From: Succiniclasticum ruminis DSM 9236
GTDB taxonomy: Bacteria > Bacillota > Negativicutes > Acidaminococcales > Acidaminococcaceae
Reading direction: 5' to 3'
Length of the DNA: 64,000 nt
Assembly: GCF_900112895.1 (NCBI RefSeq)
Contig: NZ_FONL01000013.1
Location: 1-64,000, forward strand
Below the pieces are notes generated by a model, which searched no databases, was not told where the DNA came from, and was given only the letters and a program-made list of their open reading frames with translations. Both the position numbers and the translations under genes were made by a program. Shown here in pieces: positions 1 to 11,000 of this stretch (within the stretch, counting starts at the first letter, position 1; every line of letters begins with the position of its first letter).

Positions 1-98
1 AAACGCAATTGGTTATAAATGATTTTTCTTCTGTATTTTGGTGTAAATACAATGTGATATTTGCATACCCACTTGGTATGTGCTAAACTATTTGCCAT
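1..98 (-). pseudogene. tnpA: IS200/IS605-family transposase TnpA, N-terminal part (cut by window edge)
   Basis: Reading the minus strand from the ATG at 98 gives about 32 residues that match the start of the IS200 transposase at 53443-53910: both carry a KW-CKYHIVF-PKYRR core. The HUH motif and catalytic tyrosine would lie outside the window, so whether the copy is intact cannot be judged. A GGAT-type ribosome binding site just upstream is buried in an inverted repeat. The two copies differ at many residues and are not recent duplicates. Confidence 0.75.
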
Positions 99-99
99 A

Positions 100-165
100 G
101 GGCAACATCCTTTCTTGTTTTAGTGACGGCTTGAACACTATCATTATACAAGAAGGATGTTGCCC
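100..165 (-). repeat. Inverted repeat over the tnpA leader
   Basis: A stem of about 17 bp pairs 100-117 with 149-165 (GGGCAACATCC / GGATGTTGCCC) and covers the ribosome binding region of the TnpA fragment. In IS200 a 5' leader hairpin is known to hide the ribosome binding site and keep transposase low. The copy at 53443 has an equivalent hairpin. Confidence 0.6.
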
Positions 166-178
166 TTTTGCTTAAGCA

Positions 179-250
179 TTAATCCCACCTGCGTAGCAGG
201 TGGTTTTTGAGCCAAATCCCCTTGAGGGATTCGGCTCCCAAGCTAAAGCC
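179..250. mobile_element. Probable end of the IS200-like element
   Basis: A short palindrome (CCACCTGC / GCAGGTGG, 185-205) followed by a GAGCC-AAATCCCC-GGGATTCGGCTC hairpin resembles the subterminal palindromes at the ends of the second IS200 copy near 54007 and 53302. IS200/IS605 transposases recognise such hairpins. The exact end is not defined. Confidence 0.4.
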
Positions 251-255
251 ATAAT

Positions 256-290
256 AAAAACTCCCTGAACGGTACGTCAGGGAGTTTTGT
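256..290 (-). terminator. Terminator downstream of ftsH
   Basis: The stem ACTCCCTGA / TCAGGGAGT is flanked by A and T runs on both sides, so it could work in either direction. It lies about 45 bp past the ftsH stop codon. Confidence 0.75.
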
Positions 291-332
291 ATTTTCACTT
301 TACGCCGTATACGATTCACCGTAACGGCAATC

Positions 333-2387
333 CTATTCTTCTTTTTTCTCTTCTTCCGCCGGGCGGAATTCGGCATCTGTCGCCCCGTCTTTCACTTCTT
401 TGCCCAGAGCGCCGCTTTCCATGCCGGCCGCAGCCGAAGCCGCCGTCCACTGGGCCTGTTTGGCCGCCAGTTCTTCCGCTTCCCTGCGGGCTTTTTCCTC
501 ATCCTTCACCCGCTGTTCCGCATTGCGGGATTCGGCCTCTTCCGCCGCTCTGCGCACGGCTTCCACCGGATCTTCGTTATTCAGGACCGCCATGAATTCC
601 ACGCCGGTAATGGTTTCCTTTTCCAGCAGGTAACTGGCCAGACGGTCCAGTTCCTCCCGGTGTTCCTGCAGAATAGCCAGCGCCTTCTGGTGCGCTTCTT
701 TAATAATCTCCATGACCTTTACGTCCACCTTCTCCAGGGTGGCTTCACTGCAGGTCAGGGTGGCGTCGCCACCCAGATACGCGTTGTGGATGGTCTCCAT
801 CCCCATCATGCCGAACTCTTCCGTCATGCCGAACCGGGTCACCATGGCCCGGGCCAGACGGGTCGCCTGTTCAATATCGTTGGACGCCCCCGCAGTCATG
901 TGGTTGAACACCACTTCTTCCGCAGCCCGGCCGCCGGTAAAGGTCACAATCTTGGTAAACAGGTCTTCCTTCGTGTAATTCAGTTTTTCCTGTTCATCCA
1001 CCTGCATGGTGTACCCCAGGGAACCGTTGGTATGGGGAATGATCGTAATCTTTTCCACCGGGGCGCTGTGGGTCTGGCTGGCAGCCACCAGCGCGTGCCC
1101 GATTTCATGATACGCCGTATTTTTCTTTTCCTCTTCGGAAATGACCATGTTCTTGCGCTGGTATCCGGCGATGATGATATCCACCGCCTGCTCCAGGTCG
1201 GCGTTGGTCACCTTATCCCGCTTATTGCGCACGGCGCACAGGGCCGCTTCATTAATAATATTGGCCAGTTCCGCGCCGCTGGCGCCGGGAGTGGAACGGG
1301 CAATCTTCTTCAGGTCCACATCGTCACGCATCTTCACGTCTTTGGCATGGACTTTCAGAATCGCCTCACGGCCGTTCACATCCGGCAGTTCCACCGGGAT
1401 CCGGCGGTCAAAACGGCCCGGGCGCAGTAACGCGGCATCCAGGGATTCCGGACGGTTGGTAGCCGCCAGGATGATGACGCCCTTGCTGCCGTCAAAACCG
1501 TCCATTTCGGACAGCAGCTGGTTCAGGGTCTGCTCCCGTTCATCGTTGCTGCCGAAGGCGCCGCTGTCACGCTTTTTACCGATGGCATCGATTTCGTCGA
1601 TAAACACGATACAGGGAGCCTTTTTCTGGGCTTCCTTAAATAAATCACGGACACGGGCCGCGCCCATGCCGACGAACATTTCAATAAATTCGGAACCGGA
1701 AATGCTGAAGAAAGGAACCTTCGCTTCCCCGGCGATGGCCTTGGCCAGCAGGGTCTTGCCGGTACCGGGAGGCCCTACCAGCAGCGCGCCCTTCGGCATG
1801 GTGGCGCCGATTGAGGAATACTTGCCGGGGTTATGCAGGAAGTCTACCAGTTCCACCAGCGCTTCCTTAGCTTCATCCTGACCGGCTACATCCGCAAAGG
1901 TGACGCCGGTCTGGGCCTGCATGTAAACCTTGGCATTGCTCTTGCCGAAATTGCCCATGCCGCCAAAGCCCTTGCCGCCCATATAACGCATAATGAGCTG
2001 GCCGATCACGATAAAGAATATGATAGGAAGAACCCAGTTATAGATCAGGCTTTCCAGCGGACCGCTCTCTTTGGGGATGACCTGGGAAAACGTCACCTTG
2101 CTCTTCATCAGCTTCTCTACCAGCTGATTGTCCTCCACCCGGCCGGTCACGTAAATCTTCTTATCCTCCGGGTCCTTGGCCGTGGCCGCGATCCGCTTGT
2201 CACTGATCTCCACCTTGGCGAACTTGCCTTCGTCCACCATCTGGATAAAGGAATCGTACGACAGGTCCGTGACCTTGGTCTTGAACATGGACGGGAACAC
2301 CGACGTGTTCAGGAACATCAGCACTACCAGAGCCAGTATGTAGTAATAATAAAGCGGCCTCCTGCCGTTATCGTTGTTGTTATTCAT
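333..2387 (-). CDS. ftsH: ATP-dependent zinc metalloprotease FtsH
   Basis: Membrane-anchored AAA+ protease that unfolds and degrades membrane and short-lived cytosolic proteins. From the chosen ATG there is a membrane segment near residues 11-27, an extracytoplasmic domain, a second membrane segment near 116-136, and then the AAA module. Visible motifs are Walker A GPPGTGKT (205-212), Walker B FIDEID (262-267), the arginine-finger region LLRPGRFDR and the zinc site HEIGH (427-431). The C-terminal tail is rich in E, K and A. A GTG four codons upstream lies inside the GAGGTG ribosome binding site, so the ATG at 2387 is preferred (684 aa). The gene appears monocistronic. Confidence 0.97.
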   Translation of the reverse strand: MNNNNDNGRRPLYYYYILALVVLMFLNTSVFPSMFKTKVTDLSYDSFIQMVDEGKFAKVEISDKRIAATAKDPEDKKIYVTGRVEDNQLVEKLMKSKVTFSQVIPKESGPLESLIYNWVLPIIFFIVIGQLIMRYMGGKGFGGMGNFGKSNAKVYMQAQTGVTFADVAGQDEAKEALVELVDFLHNPGKYSSIGATMPKGALLVGPPGTGKTLLAKAIAGEAKVPFFSISGSEFIEMFVGMGAARVRDLFKEAQKKAPCIVFIDEIDAIGKKRDSGAFGSNDEREQTLNQLLSEMDGFDGSKGVIILAATNRPESLDAALLRPGRFDRRIPVELPDVNGREAILKVHAKDVKMRDDVDLKKIARSTPGASGAELANIINEAALCAVRNKRDKVTNADLEQAVDIIIAGYQRKNMVISEEEKKNTAYHEIGHALVAASQTHSAPVEKITIIPHTNGSLGYTMQVDEQEKLNYTKEDLFTKIVTFTGGRAAEEVVFNHMTAGASNDIEQATRLARAMVTRFGMTEEFGMMGMETIHNAYLGGDATLTCSEATLEKVDVKVMEIIKEAHQKALAILQEHREELDRLASYLLEKETITGVEFMAVLNNEDPVEAVRRAAEEAESRNAEQRVKDEEKARREAEELAAKQAQWTAASAAAGMESGALGKEVKDGATDAEFRPAEEEKKEE

Positions 2388-2592
2388 AAACTCATTCACC
2401 TCGCAAAAGAATGTTATCAGAAAATGCCGGCCGTATTAACCGGCAATACCATCCATCTGTTTAATACGGAATTATAACTATAATAATATGATATCTCATT
2501 CTATCGCGAAACGATATCTATGACAAGTGAAATAATTGAAAAATCAAAAAGTCAATCTTTTGTATGACAATCATTATTTAAAGTTTATAATT

Positions 2593-2640
2593 AAAAACAA
2601 ATCGTGCAAGGACTTGAAGCCTTGCACGTAATTGTTTTTA
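2593..2640 (-). terminator. Terminator downstream of pyruvate carboxylase
   Basis: The stem GTGCAAGG / CCTTGCAC (2604-2627) sits between T-rich and A-rich runs just after the pyc stop codon. The rest of the gap up to ftsH is AT-rich and should contain the ftsH promoter. Confidence 0.8.
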
Positions 2641-2653
2641 AATTATTTATACT

Positions 2654-5600
2654 TTAATTCTTCGAATCAATCTCCAGCAGGCAGTCCCCGCTCTCAATAC
2701 GGCTGCCGGCCTGCACATGGATCTGACCGATGATGCCGCCGATGGGCGCCGCGATGGTGGTCTCCATCTTCATGGCCTCGGTGACCAGAAGCGGCGTTCC
2801 CTTGGTTACGCTCTGCCCTTTTTCCACCATCAGTTTTACCACGGAACCGGACAGGGTAGCCCCTACTTCGCCCGGATTGCTCTTATCCGCTTTCTTGCGG
2901 GCCACGTTTTCCGTCTTCACGTTTTTATCGAAGATTTCCAGTTCACGGGGCATGCCGTTGAATTCGAAGGACACGGTGCGCTTGCCGTTTTCGTTGGGTT
3001 CGCTGATATGGATCAGCTTGATGATGACCACTTTGCCCTTTTCAATTTCCACGTCCACTTCTTCGCCGATAGTCATGCCGAAGAAGAAGGTCGGGGTATC
3101 CAGTACGCTTACATCACCGTATTCCTCACAGCGGGTCACCCACTGCTTGAACACATCGGGATAGAGGCAGTACGAGGAAACCGCTTCGTCCGTAGTAGGC
3201 GCGTTCATGTTTTCCAGCTTTTTCCGCACTTCTTCAAAGTCAACCGGGGGCAGTACGGCGCCCGGACGCTGGGTAATGGGTTCTTTCCCTTTTAGCACAA
3301 TCTTCTGCAGGCGTTTCGGGAAGCCGCCGTAGGGCGTGCCGATGCGGCCTTCAAAGAACTCGATGACGGATTTCGGGAAGTCCATGGTATCCCCGTTTGC
3401 ATACACATCTTCTTCCGTAATTTCGTTCTGCACCATGTACAGGGTCATGTCGCCGACGACTTTGGAAGACGGCGTAACCTTAATCAGATCGCCGAACATC
3501 ATGCTGACGCGGTGGTACATATCCTTAATATCTTCCCAGCGGTCCAGCAGTCCCAGGGCAGCGGCCTGCTGCTTCAGGTTGGTATATTGCCCGCCGGGCA
3601 TTTCGTGAATATAGGTTTCCGGATTGGGGAAGTTCTCGGTCTTGTCCGCCGCTTTGTAATACGGACGGATGGTCTCCCAATACCGGGAGAATTCATTCAG
3701 GGCGTCCACGCTCAGCTTGGGCTGACGGGGATGTCCCTCCAGCGCATAATACAGGCTGGCGGCGGAAGGCTGGCTTGTCCCGTTACTCATGGCGCTCATG
3801 GCCACGTCTACGATATCCACCCCGGCGTCGATGGCCCGGGCATAGGTGTAGATGGTGTTGCCGCTGCCTTCGTGGCTGTGCAGGTGGATAGGCACCGTCA
3901 CCGCGTCCTTCATGGCGCTGATCAGTTCGTAGGCAGCCTGGGGTTTCAGGAGGCCTGCCATATCCTTAATGGCGATGATGTTGGCGCCGGCCCGTTCCAG
4001 TTCCTTCGCCATATCCACAAAATACTTCAGATTATATTTATCCCGTTCCGGATCCAGAATGTCCCCGGTGTAACACAGGGCCGGTTCCGCCACTTTGTTG
4101 CATTCCCGCACCGCTTCAATGGACAGGCGCATGTTGTCAAGACTGTTCAGGGAATCGAAGATACGGAACACGTCCACGCCGTTTTTGGCAGACAGGCGGA
4201 TAAACTCTTTTACCACGTTGTCCGGATAGCTGGTATAGCCAACCGCGTTGGCGCCGCGCAGCAACATCTGGAACAGCACGTTGGGCGCCGCTTCCTTAAA
4301 TGCCTGCAGGCGCTGCCAGGGACTTTCGTCCAGGAACCGGTAAGCTACGTCGAAGGTCGCGCCGCCCCAGCATTCAAAGGAGAACAGTTCCGGCAGCTTG
4401 CCGGCGGTATCCCGGATGACCCGCAGCATATCTGCCGTACGCAGGCGGGTGGCGAACAGGGACTGGTGGGCGTCGCGGAAGGTGGTATCCGTCAGCAGCA
4501 CTTCCTTCTGCTCCTGTACCCACTTCGCCAGCCCTTCCGGTCCTTTGGCGTCCAGGATCTGCTTCGTGCCGGAAGGCAGTTCGCCGGTAAAGGGTTTCGG
4601 CAGATTCATGGGCGCGAATTCCGGTTTGGGCACCACGCCCACATTGGCATAGCCGTTTACCGTAATGTCGCCAATATAATGCAGCAACTTTGTACCGCGG
4701 TCCCGGCCTTCCGGGAAATGGAACAGTTCCGGCGTCTCATCCAGGAAATTGGTGGTATAGGTGCCGTTGATAAAATGCGGATGCTGCAGCAGGTTTTCCA
4801 AAAATGCGATATTGGTCTTCACGCCGCGGATACGGAACTCTTTCAGGCAGCGCAGCATCTTGGTCACCGCGATGGTATGGTTCAGGCCCCAGGTGGTGGC
4901 CTTAACCAGCAGGGAATCGTAGTACGGGGTGATGACGGAACCCGTGAAGGCATTGCCCGCGTCCAGACGGATGCCCATGCCGCCGCCGCTGCGGTAGGCG
5001 ATGAGCTTGCCCGTATCCGGCATGAAATTGTTCAGCGGGTCTTCCGTAGTGATACGGCACTGGATGGCTTCGCCCCGGATGCCGATCTTGTCCTGTTCCG
5101 GAATGCCCACTTCCGGGCTGTGGATGCCGTAGCCCTCCGCAATGCGGATCTGGCTCTGGACGATATCGATCCCCGTGATGGCTTCCGTAACGGTATGTTC
5201 CACCTGGATACGGGGGTTTACTTCAATAAAATAGAACTCGTCGTCGGCGGTAACCAAAAATTCCACGGTGCCGGCGCTGATGTAATCCACGTTTTTCATC
5301 AGCTTCACCGCCGCGTCGCAGATGCGCTGCCGCAGTTCCGGCTTCACGAAGGTGGCCGGAGCCATCTCCACTACCTTCTGGTGACGGCGCTGCACGGAGC
5401 AGTCGCGCTCGTACAGGTGCACGATTTCACCCTGCTCGTCGCCCAGGATCTGTACTTCAATATGTTTCGGGTCTTTTAAATATTTTTCCAGATAAATCTC
5501 ATCGTTGCCAAAGGCCTTCAGCGCTTCGGACTTGGCCAGGGCATACGCGGTTTCCACTTCCTCCGGGGAGTTGACCGCGCGCATGCCGCGGCCGCCGCCA

Positions 5601-6094
5601 CCGTTGACTGCCTTGATCAAAAGCGGATAGCCGTACTTTTCGCCGAACGCCCGCACGTCTTCCACGGAAGAAATGGGACCGTCGCTGCCGGGAATCATGG
5701 GAATTTCCGCCAGTTTCGCCTGGGCGCGGGCATTGACCTTGTCACCGAACATAATCAGATGTTCCACCCGGGGACCGATGAAGATGAACCCTTCTTCGGC
5801 GCAGCGCTTGGCCAGCTCGGCGTTTTCCGACAGGAAGCCGTAACCGGGATGGATGGCGTCCACGTCATGTTCATGGGCGATCCGCATAATATCCTCAATA
5901 TCCAGATAGGCTTCCACCGGGCCCTTGCCCCGGCCTACCAGATAGGCTTCATCGGCTTTATTGCGATGCAGGGATAAGGTATCCTCTTTGGAAAAAATCG
6001 CAATGGTGTGGATCCCCAGCTCGTTACAGGCGCGGAAAACGCGGATGGCGATCTCGCCCCGGTTCGCAACTAAAACCGTCTTAATTTTTCTCAT
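2654..6094 (-). CDS. pyc: Pyruvate carboxylase
   Basis: Biotin enzyme that makes oxaloacetate from pyruvate, bicarbonate and ATP. At 1146 aa it has the full single-chain form: biotin carboxylase with ATP-grasp (about 1-450, including the glycine-rich GGGGRGMR loop and the RDCSVQRRHQK stretch), a pyruvate-type carboxyltransferase (about 530-800, starting at LLTDTTFRDAHQSL), the PYC/OADA domain, and a C-terminal biotinyl domain. The EAMKM motif puts the biotin on Lys1109. The start has an AAGGAGGAG ribosome binding site 7 nt upstream. With malic enzyme further along, it fits a fermentative or succinate-linked C3/C4 metabolism. Confidence 0.97.
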   Translation of the reverse strand: MRKIKTVLVANRGEIAIRVFRACNELGIHTIAIFSKEDTLSLHRNKADEAYLVGRGKGPVEAYLDIEDIMRIAHEHDVDAIHPGYGFLSENAELAKRCAEEGFIFIGPRVEHLIMFGDKVNARAQAKLAEIPMIPGSDGPISSVEDVRAFGEKYGYPLLIKAVNGGGGRGMRAVNSPEEVETAYALAKSEALKAFGNDEIYLEKYLKDPKHIEVQILGDEQGEIVHLYERDCSVQRRHQKVVEMAPATFVKPELRQRICDAAVKLMKNVDYISAGTVEFLVTADDEFYFIEVNPRIQVEHTVTEAITGIDIVQSQIRIAEGYGIHSPEVGIPEQDKIGIRGEAIQCRITTEDPLNNFMPDTGKLIAYRSGGGMGIRLDAGNAFTGSVITPYYDSLLVKATTWGLNHTIAVTKMLRCLKEFRIRGVKTNIAFLENLLQHPHFINGTYTTNFLDETPELFHFPEGRDRGTKLLHYIGDITVNGYANVGVVPKPEFAPMNLPKPFTGELPSGTKQILDAKGPEGLAKWVQEQKEVLLTDTTFRDAHQSLFATRLRTADMLRVIRDTAGKLPELFSFECWGGATFDVAYRFLDESPWQRLQAFKEAAPNVLFQMLLRGANAVGYTSYPDNVVKEFIRLSAKNGVDVFRIFDSLNSLDNMRLSIEAVRECNKVAEPALCYTGDILDPERDKYNLKYFVDMAKELERAGANIIAIKDMAGLLKPQAAYELISAMKDAVTVPIHLHSHEGSGNTIYTYARAIDAGVDIVDVAMSAMSNGTSQPSAASLYYALEGHPRQPKLSVDALNEFSRYWETIRPYYKAADKTENFPNPETYIHEMPGGQYTNLKQQAAALGLLDRWEDIKDMYHRVSMMFGDLIKVTPSSKVVGDMTLYMVQNEITEEDVYANGDTMDFPKSVIEFFEGRIGTPYGGFPKRLQKIVLKGKEPITQRPGAVLPPVDFEEVRKKLENMNAPTTDEAVSSYCLYPDVFKQWVTRCEEYGDVSVLDTPTFFFGMTIGEEVDVEIEKGKVVIIKLIHISEPNENGKRTVSFEFNGMPRELEIFDKNVKTENVARKKADKSNPGEVGATLSGSVVKLMVEKGQSVTKGTPLLVTEAMKMETTIAAPIGGIIGQIHVQAGSRIESGDCLLEIDSKN

Positions 6095-6338
6095 CTCGTG
6101 ACTCCTCCTTGGAATGATCAGGCTTTCGGGTAAAACCGGCGGAACAGGAAACGCGCGTCCGATTACGCAAAAGTATAAAACCGGTCGTCCCCCGGATATG
6201 TGGCTCTATTGTATTATAAGAAGTTTACAAATTCAACCGTTCAAAGCTATGTATACATTATTCTTGTAATGTGCTATAATGTACCACACATAAAAACTCC
6301 GCAATACTATCTGCTTCCATAAAACATATGAGGTTACC
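6095..6338. other. Divergent intergenic region
   Basis: This 244-bp gap separates pyc (minus) from the unknown plus-strand gene at 6339 and should carry both promoters. It is AT-rich from about 6200. I see no clear operator or riboswitch. Confidence 0.4.
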
Positions 6339-7943
6339 ATGTCTTCTGAAAACAAAGTTACCAATACAACTGCAAACTACAACAGCCTCTTCCTGTTCGT
6401 CGTCGACCACCTGGACGGCAAGGGAAACTACGACGGTTCTCCCCTGCCTGACAACCTGATGCGGGAATATACCTACGGCGCAGAAGACGCCGCCATGTTC
6501 CAGCCCAAAGTCAACGAGAGCACCATGGAAGAAGCCAAAGATATCTATCTGCTTCTGAAAAAGTGGCTGAAACATCCTACCCAGATTAATAAAAACAATC
6601 TGTACGAGAAAATCTATACAACGCCCCAGATCACCGTATTCTTTGCCCTGGCCGGCCAGCTGCGTGGCGAAAAGCTCAGCTACGACCTGCTGAATTTAGC
6701 CCAGGAATGGTTCTACACCGCCAAGGACCGGGAAGCGGTCAAGTTCGCCTATCTGATCTGCGGCCTCATCGGGCTGGATCAGGTCCGCAAGTCTTTTTCG
6801 GAACATCTGTACAACGATCTGTTCACCATGGCCCGCTGCGAAGAATTTACCATTTTCCTGTGTATGGCCTGCCAGTTAAGCGAAACGCGGCCCCAGAAAG
6901 AGTTATGGTTCCTGGCCCGGCACACGGAAGGCTGGGGCAAGGCCATCACCCTGCTGATGCTGCAGTACCGCACCCCGGCCCAGAAACGCTGGCTCCTGAA
7001 GAAAGGGCTGGAACTGCGCATCTTCTGGCCGCCCCTGGCGCCGGTCATCATCAAGGAAAGCGACCTGCCCCGGACGCTGCAGCAGGCGGAAATACCGGAA
7101 GATATCTATCTCGCCGCGTCCAACGTCATCATCAACTATATGATCTTCCTGATGCCCAACCAGACACCGGCGGAAAATCCCTTTGAGAATTCCCTGATGG
7201 TGCCGGTACATATCGCGCTGGAGCCGCTGCTGCGGGACTTCCTGCGCCACGCGGAAACCTATGCCAAAACGCCGAAACAGCTGCTGACCATCTTTGCCAT
7301 CAAAGACCGGCTGGAAGTGCTGGCGACGGAAAAGAAAGGCGCCGCCCTCTCGGCCAACGCGGCCCAGCTGCTCATCGCCGGGTGCGACGCCCTGATCTAT
7401 TACAAAGACTGGGAGCCGGAGATCCGCGCGTCCCTGTTCGATAAAAACGGAAACCTGAATTCGGAGATCGTGGATTTCGCCGCCGACCTGAACATCGACA
7501 TCTGGCCGGACGTAATCCGTTTCTACAACGAACGCCCGAAAGATCACGCGGCGCTGCGCTACCTGATGTTCGCGGACGCGGGAGGGGACGAAAAACGAAT
7601 CGATACCCGGCGCCATCTGTTCCTGGACTGCGCCGAAGCCCATTTGAAACAGTACATGGACAATGAAGACCTGCTGATCAATTTCGCCCATTACCTGAAA
7701 GATTATCCGGGGGAAGGGGAACCGCTGCTGCAGGCCTGCCTGACCTCCATTTACGAGCATGCCATCGGCATGGCCGCCCTGTCCGTGTCCGCCTGGCCCC
7801 GGGACAAGGTGCCCGTGACATTAAAAAAGGCTGTGATCCAGGCAATGAAGCTGAACCACAACCCTTTTATCGACCTGGTGCTGAAGTCGATCATCGACGA
7901 ACGGATTCCCGCGCCGGTGGATTTTGATTTCGGGGATTTGTAA
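6339..7943 (+). CDS. Hypothetical protein, helical, 534 aa
   Basis: I do not recognise this protein. It has no signal peptide or clear membrane span and no nucleotide-binding or catalytic motif that I can name. The sequence is rich in L, A, E and K with regularly spaced hydrophobics, as in helical-repeat proteins. An N-terminal segment through about residue 60 (LFVVDHLDGKGNYDGSPLPDNL) looks like a separate globular start. Codon use and GC match the neighbours, so it looks resident. A GAGGT ribosome binding site precedes the ATG. It is transcribed alone and ends at a strong terminator shared with the convergent autotransporter gene. Confidence 0.8.
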   Translation: MSSENKVTNTTANYNSLFLFVVDHLDGKGNYDGSPLPDNLMREYTYGAEDAAMFQPKVNESTMEEAKDIYLLLKKWLKHPTQINKNNLYEKIYTTPQITVFFALAGQLRGEKLSYDLLNLAQEWFYTAKDREAVKFAYLICGLIGLDQVRKSFSEHLYNDLFTMARCEEFTIFLCMACQLSETRPQKELWFLARHTEGWGKAITLLMLQYRTPAQKRWLLKKGLELRIFWPPLAPVIIKESDLPRTLQQAEIPEDIYLAASNVIINYMIFLMPNQTPAENPFENSLMVPVHIALEPLLRDFLRHAETYAKTPKQLLTIFAIKDRLEVLATEKKGAALSANAAQLLIAGCDALIYYKDWEPEIRASLFDKNGNLNSEIVDFAADLNIDIWPDVIRFYNERPKDHAALRYLMFADAGGDEKRIDTRRHLFLDCAEAHLKQYMDNEDLLINFAHYLKDYPGEGEPLLQACLTSIYEHAIGMAALSVSAWPRDKVPVTLKKAVIQAMKLNHNPFIDLVLKSIIDERIPAPVDFDFGDL

Positions 7944-7984
7944 GAAAGTCGCGTTGGCGGGATATTTTTGAACTGTAATAAAAA

Positions 7985-8030
7985 CTAAAAGCGTGCACGG
8001 GTTTGTAAAACCCTGCACGCTTTATTTTTT
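7985..8030. terminator. Bidirectional terminator
   Basis: The stem GCGTGCACGGG / CCCTGCACGC (7991-8020) has an A run on one side and TTTATTTTTT on the other, between two convergent genes. Confidence 0.85.
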
Positions 8031-8082
8031 ACTGCACTTTTTTTCAGTCGGTTATAATTCATAACCAACTCATTTACCTTTC

Positions 8083-11000
8083 TTACCACATTCTCTTTAC
8101 GGTAATACTGCACGACCAGTCTTTATCGTGGGAACCACGCTGGAAGGTTGCGTCGCCGCCTACCGTCCAGCCTTTGGCTACTTCGGCCTCCCCGCCGATA
8201 GACAGCACAAAATGGGTTTTGTCCTGCACGTTCCGCATGTCGTAGGTGTTAGCCGCATTGCCCATGTAACTGTACCGCAGTTTCGGCTCCGCTCCCGCAA
8301 AGGCGTGCTTCACCCCGGCCCGGATTGCATAGCTGCCCCCCGCCAGATACCGTTTGAGCTCTACCCCGGCGCCCATGCCGAAGTAGTCGCTGTGCTTGCT
8401 GTCTACAACCTGATTATATATGCCGGCCCCATCTTCGCGGTAACTGTTCTGCCATAATCTTGACAGCTGTGCATTCACATAGGGCCGCACATGCCAGGGC
8501 ACATTTTTCTCCGCCTGCAGATCGTATAAATACTCCCCGCCTAATTCCAGGATGCGGCTGTGGTAATCCGCAGCGGCCGTCCTGCCCGCTACGCCACGGC
8601 GCAGCTTGTTCCGCAGCCAGCCGTAGTCCAGATAGACTAAACCTTCACTCCTGCCTTTGCTGTATCCGCCGTACAAACCGAACCGCACATCCCGCAGTTC
8701 ATTGCTGGCAGTGTTGTCGGAAAAACCGGTTTTTCCGTAACCGGCGAACACTCCGGCCCGCCAGTTTTTGCCATAAGCCTTGTCCCAGCCTAACAGGGTC
8801 GCGGTGCTGTGGTAATCCATATCGTCCCGCATATCGCCCCAGTTCTTGCCGAACTTCAGCCAGATGTCGTTATCCGCCGGTTCCAGGGTTCGCAGGGGCA
8901 CCGGCACGCCCTCATCGCTGCTGTCATCCAGATGCTGCACGGGAATGTTAGCTTGCGCCTCCTTCGCCGTAAACGCCTCTGTCAGCCGGGAAGACAGAAG
9001 ATGCCGGATCACCGTGCTGCGCTGGGCCAGCGCCATGCTTTTCGCCGACGCATTGGAAGCAATGGAAGACAGGGTTTTCTTTGTTTCTTCAGGCGTCAGG
9101 GTGAACAGGGGCCGCATCTCATTCCGGCGGGCGTCACCTTTGGCCGTCAGGGTATCAAACATCTCCATCATGGCTTCGTAGGTTTCTCCCTGCACCGCAT
9201 CGACGGCTCCCAGATTGTTGGCCTCTTTACCGGTCACGACCACCGTGTTCCCTTCCACCGCGCCGATTTCATCCAGCATGCCAAACTTATAGGGCGCGTT
9301 TTCCGTATTCTTTACAGGACCATAAACCCCATCTGCCTGCACTACGGCAAATTTTTCATCCGGCAGCAAATTCTCAGCAACGATCTGGGCATTATCGAGC
9401 ATCGCCAGCCCGCTTACCCGGATTGTACCTGCGCTGCCGCCTGCCACACCCTTCAGGATGCCGTCCGAGAGCAGATTGCCGTTAATGGTCATGGCACTTT
9501 CACTGTTGAGCGCCCCTGCCGTGCCGCAGTTAATGAAAAAGCCTTTATCCGTCTCGTTCAACCCGGATGCAAAATCCGGCGCCGCCATACTGCTCATATC
9601 ATGGACTGTATAGCTGCCGCCCAACAGCGCAGCGCCCCGGGCCACATATACGCCCACCACATCGGCCTTGCCGCCGTAGGCCAGCGTGCCGCCTGTTATA
9701 TACAGTTTCATATTGTCCGGACCGGTGATTTTCCCGTTGTATGCCATGTCCGCCGCAAAATTCAGGTTCGTCACCAGGTCGGGAATGTAGGCATCATAGG
9801 CGTAGCCGTTCTCCCCGGTTTTCCCGTTGTACTGGATACGCAGCGGGGATTTTTTCCGGGTAACGATCTTTACATTCGGGTCGCTTTGATAGGCAGACGT
9901 AATTTCCTGTTGCTTTTCCGCAGGCCAGTCTATAAATTCACTCAGCTTGACCTGCGGATAGTGCTCTTTCAGCCAGTCAGCAAACTCCGGAACTTTTCGC
10001 GACTGGGTCAGCCCGTCATAACTGCCGTCCGTATTGAAATGTTTCCAGTCGCTGGTGATATCCCCGCGGATGGAAGCGCCTTCTGAGACGTTAATGTTCT
10101 GCACGAAGGCGTTTTTGCCGATATAGATTGCGTTCTCCGAGCCGGACAGGGAACCGGACAGATTGAATTCTTTTACCTGCGGCCCGTTCAGTTCATCCTT
10201 CCCCGCATTGTACACATCTTCACCCATATCCGTCAGGTCCAGATTTTGTGGCATGATAATCCGGCCGGTGTCCTCATCCGCGCCCCGTTTGTAACGGATA
10301 TAGGAGCCGCGGTATTCATCAAAGGCGCCGTTCGTGCTGGAGCCGAAATCAAACCGGATGCCCGTGCCGCCCCGGCCGTTGGCGGTCACCGTCCCCGCCT
10401 GGTCCACCACCTGGTCCCGGCCGTAGGCAATCAGGACGCCGTTGCCCCGGAGACCGTCCGCATGGATGTTCGTGGCAGCCGGAATCATCACCTTGTTCTG
10501 CATGCCGTCTACCCGGATGCCGGTGGCGCCCGTACCGTTGGTCAGTATATCCGCTGCCTGGGTCACCGTATTGCGGGACCCGTAGATGTGCAGGCCGATG
10601 CCCAGCGGAACCGTGCCGGGTTTGCCTTCAATATACGCCGTACCGGCTTCATTCCGGGCAAAAAAGCCCTGGGTATTGGTAATGGTTTTATCGTCCCCGT
10701 AAACGGAATGACCGAAATACGCCTCCCGGTCGATATCGTATCCCATGTCCTGCATCACGGCCAGTTCCACTTCCATAAAGGACGTGTAGTTGCTGTAAGC
10801 GCGGTGGCTCATCATGCCGGCCGTCTGCAGATGGGAGCCTTCAAACATTTCACTTTCCCAGCCATTGACGGGAACGCCGTTAACACCGAAGAACGTAGCC
10901 CCCGCCAGGGCGTCCGTTACATGTTCCCCGACAAAAAATGCTTCCCCTTTTCTCCCCGTATCGTCTTCCTTTTTAAATTTATTGTTCACAATAAAGAAAT

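Noticed and set aside
3512-5479. 655-codon open frame on the plus strand opposite pyruvate carboxylase
   Set aside because: It is an antisense shadow of a GC-rich gene; it has no ribosome binding site and no sensible domain.
8809-10086. 425-codon plus-strand frame opposite the autotransporter
   Set aside because: Antisense shadow with low-complexity His/Arg/Gly content and no start signal.
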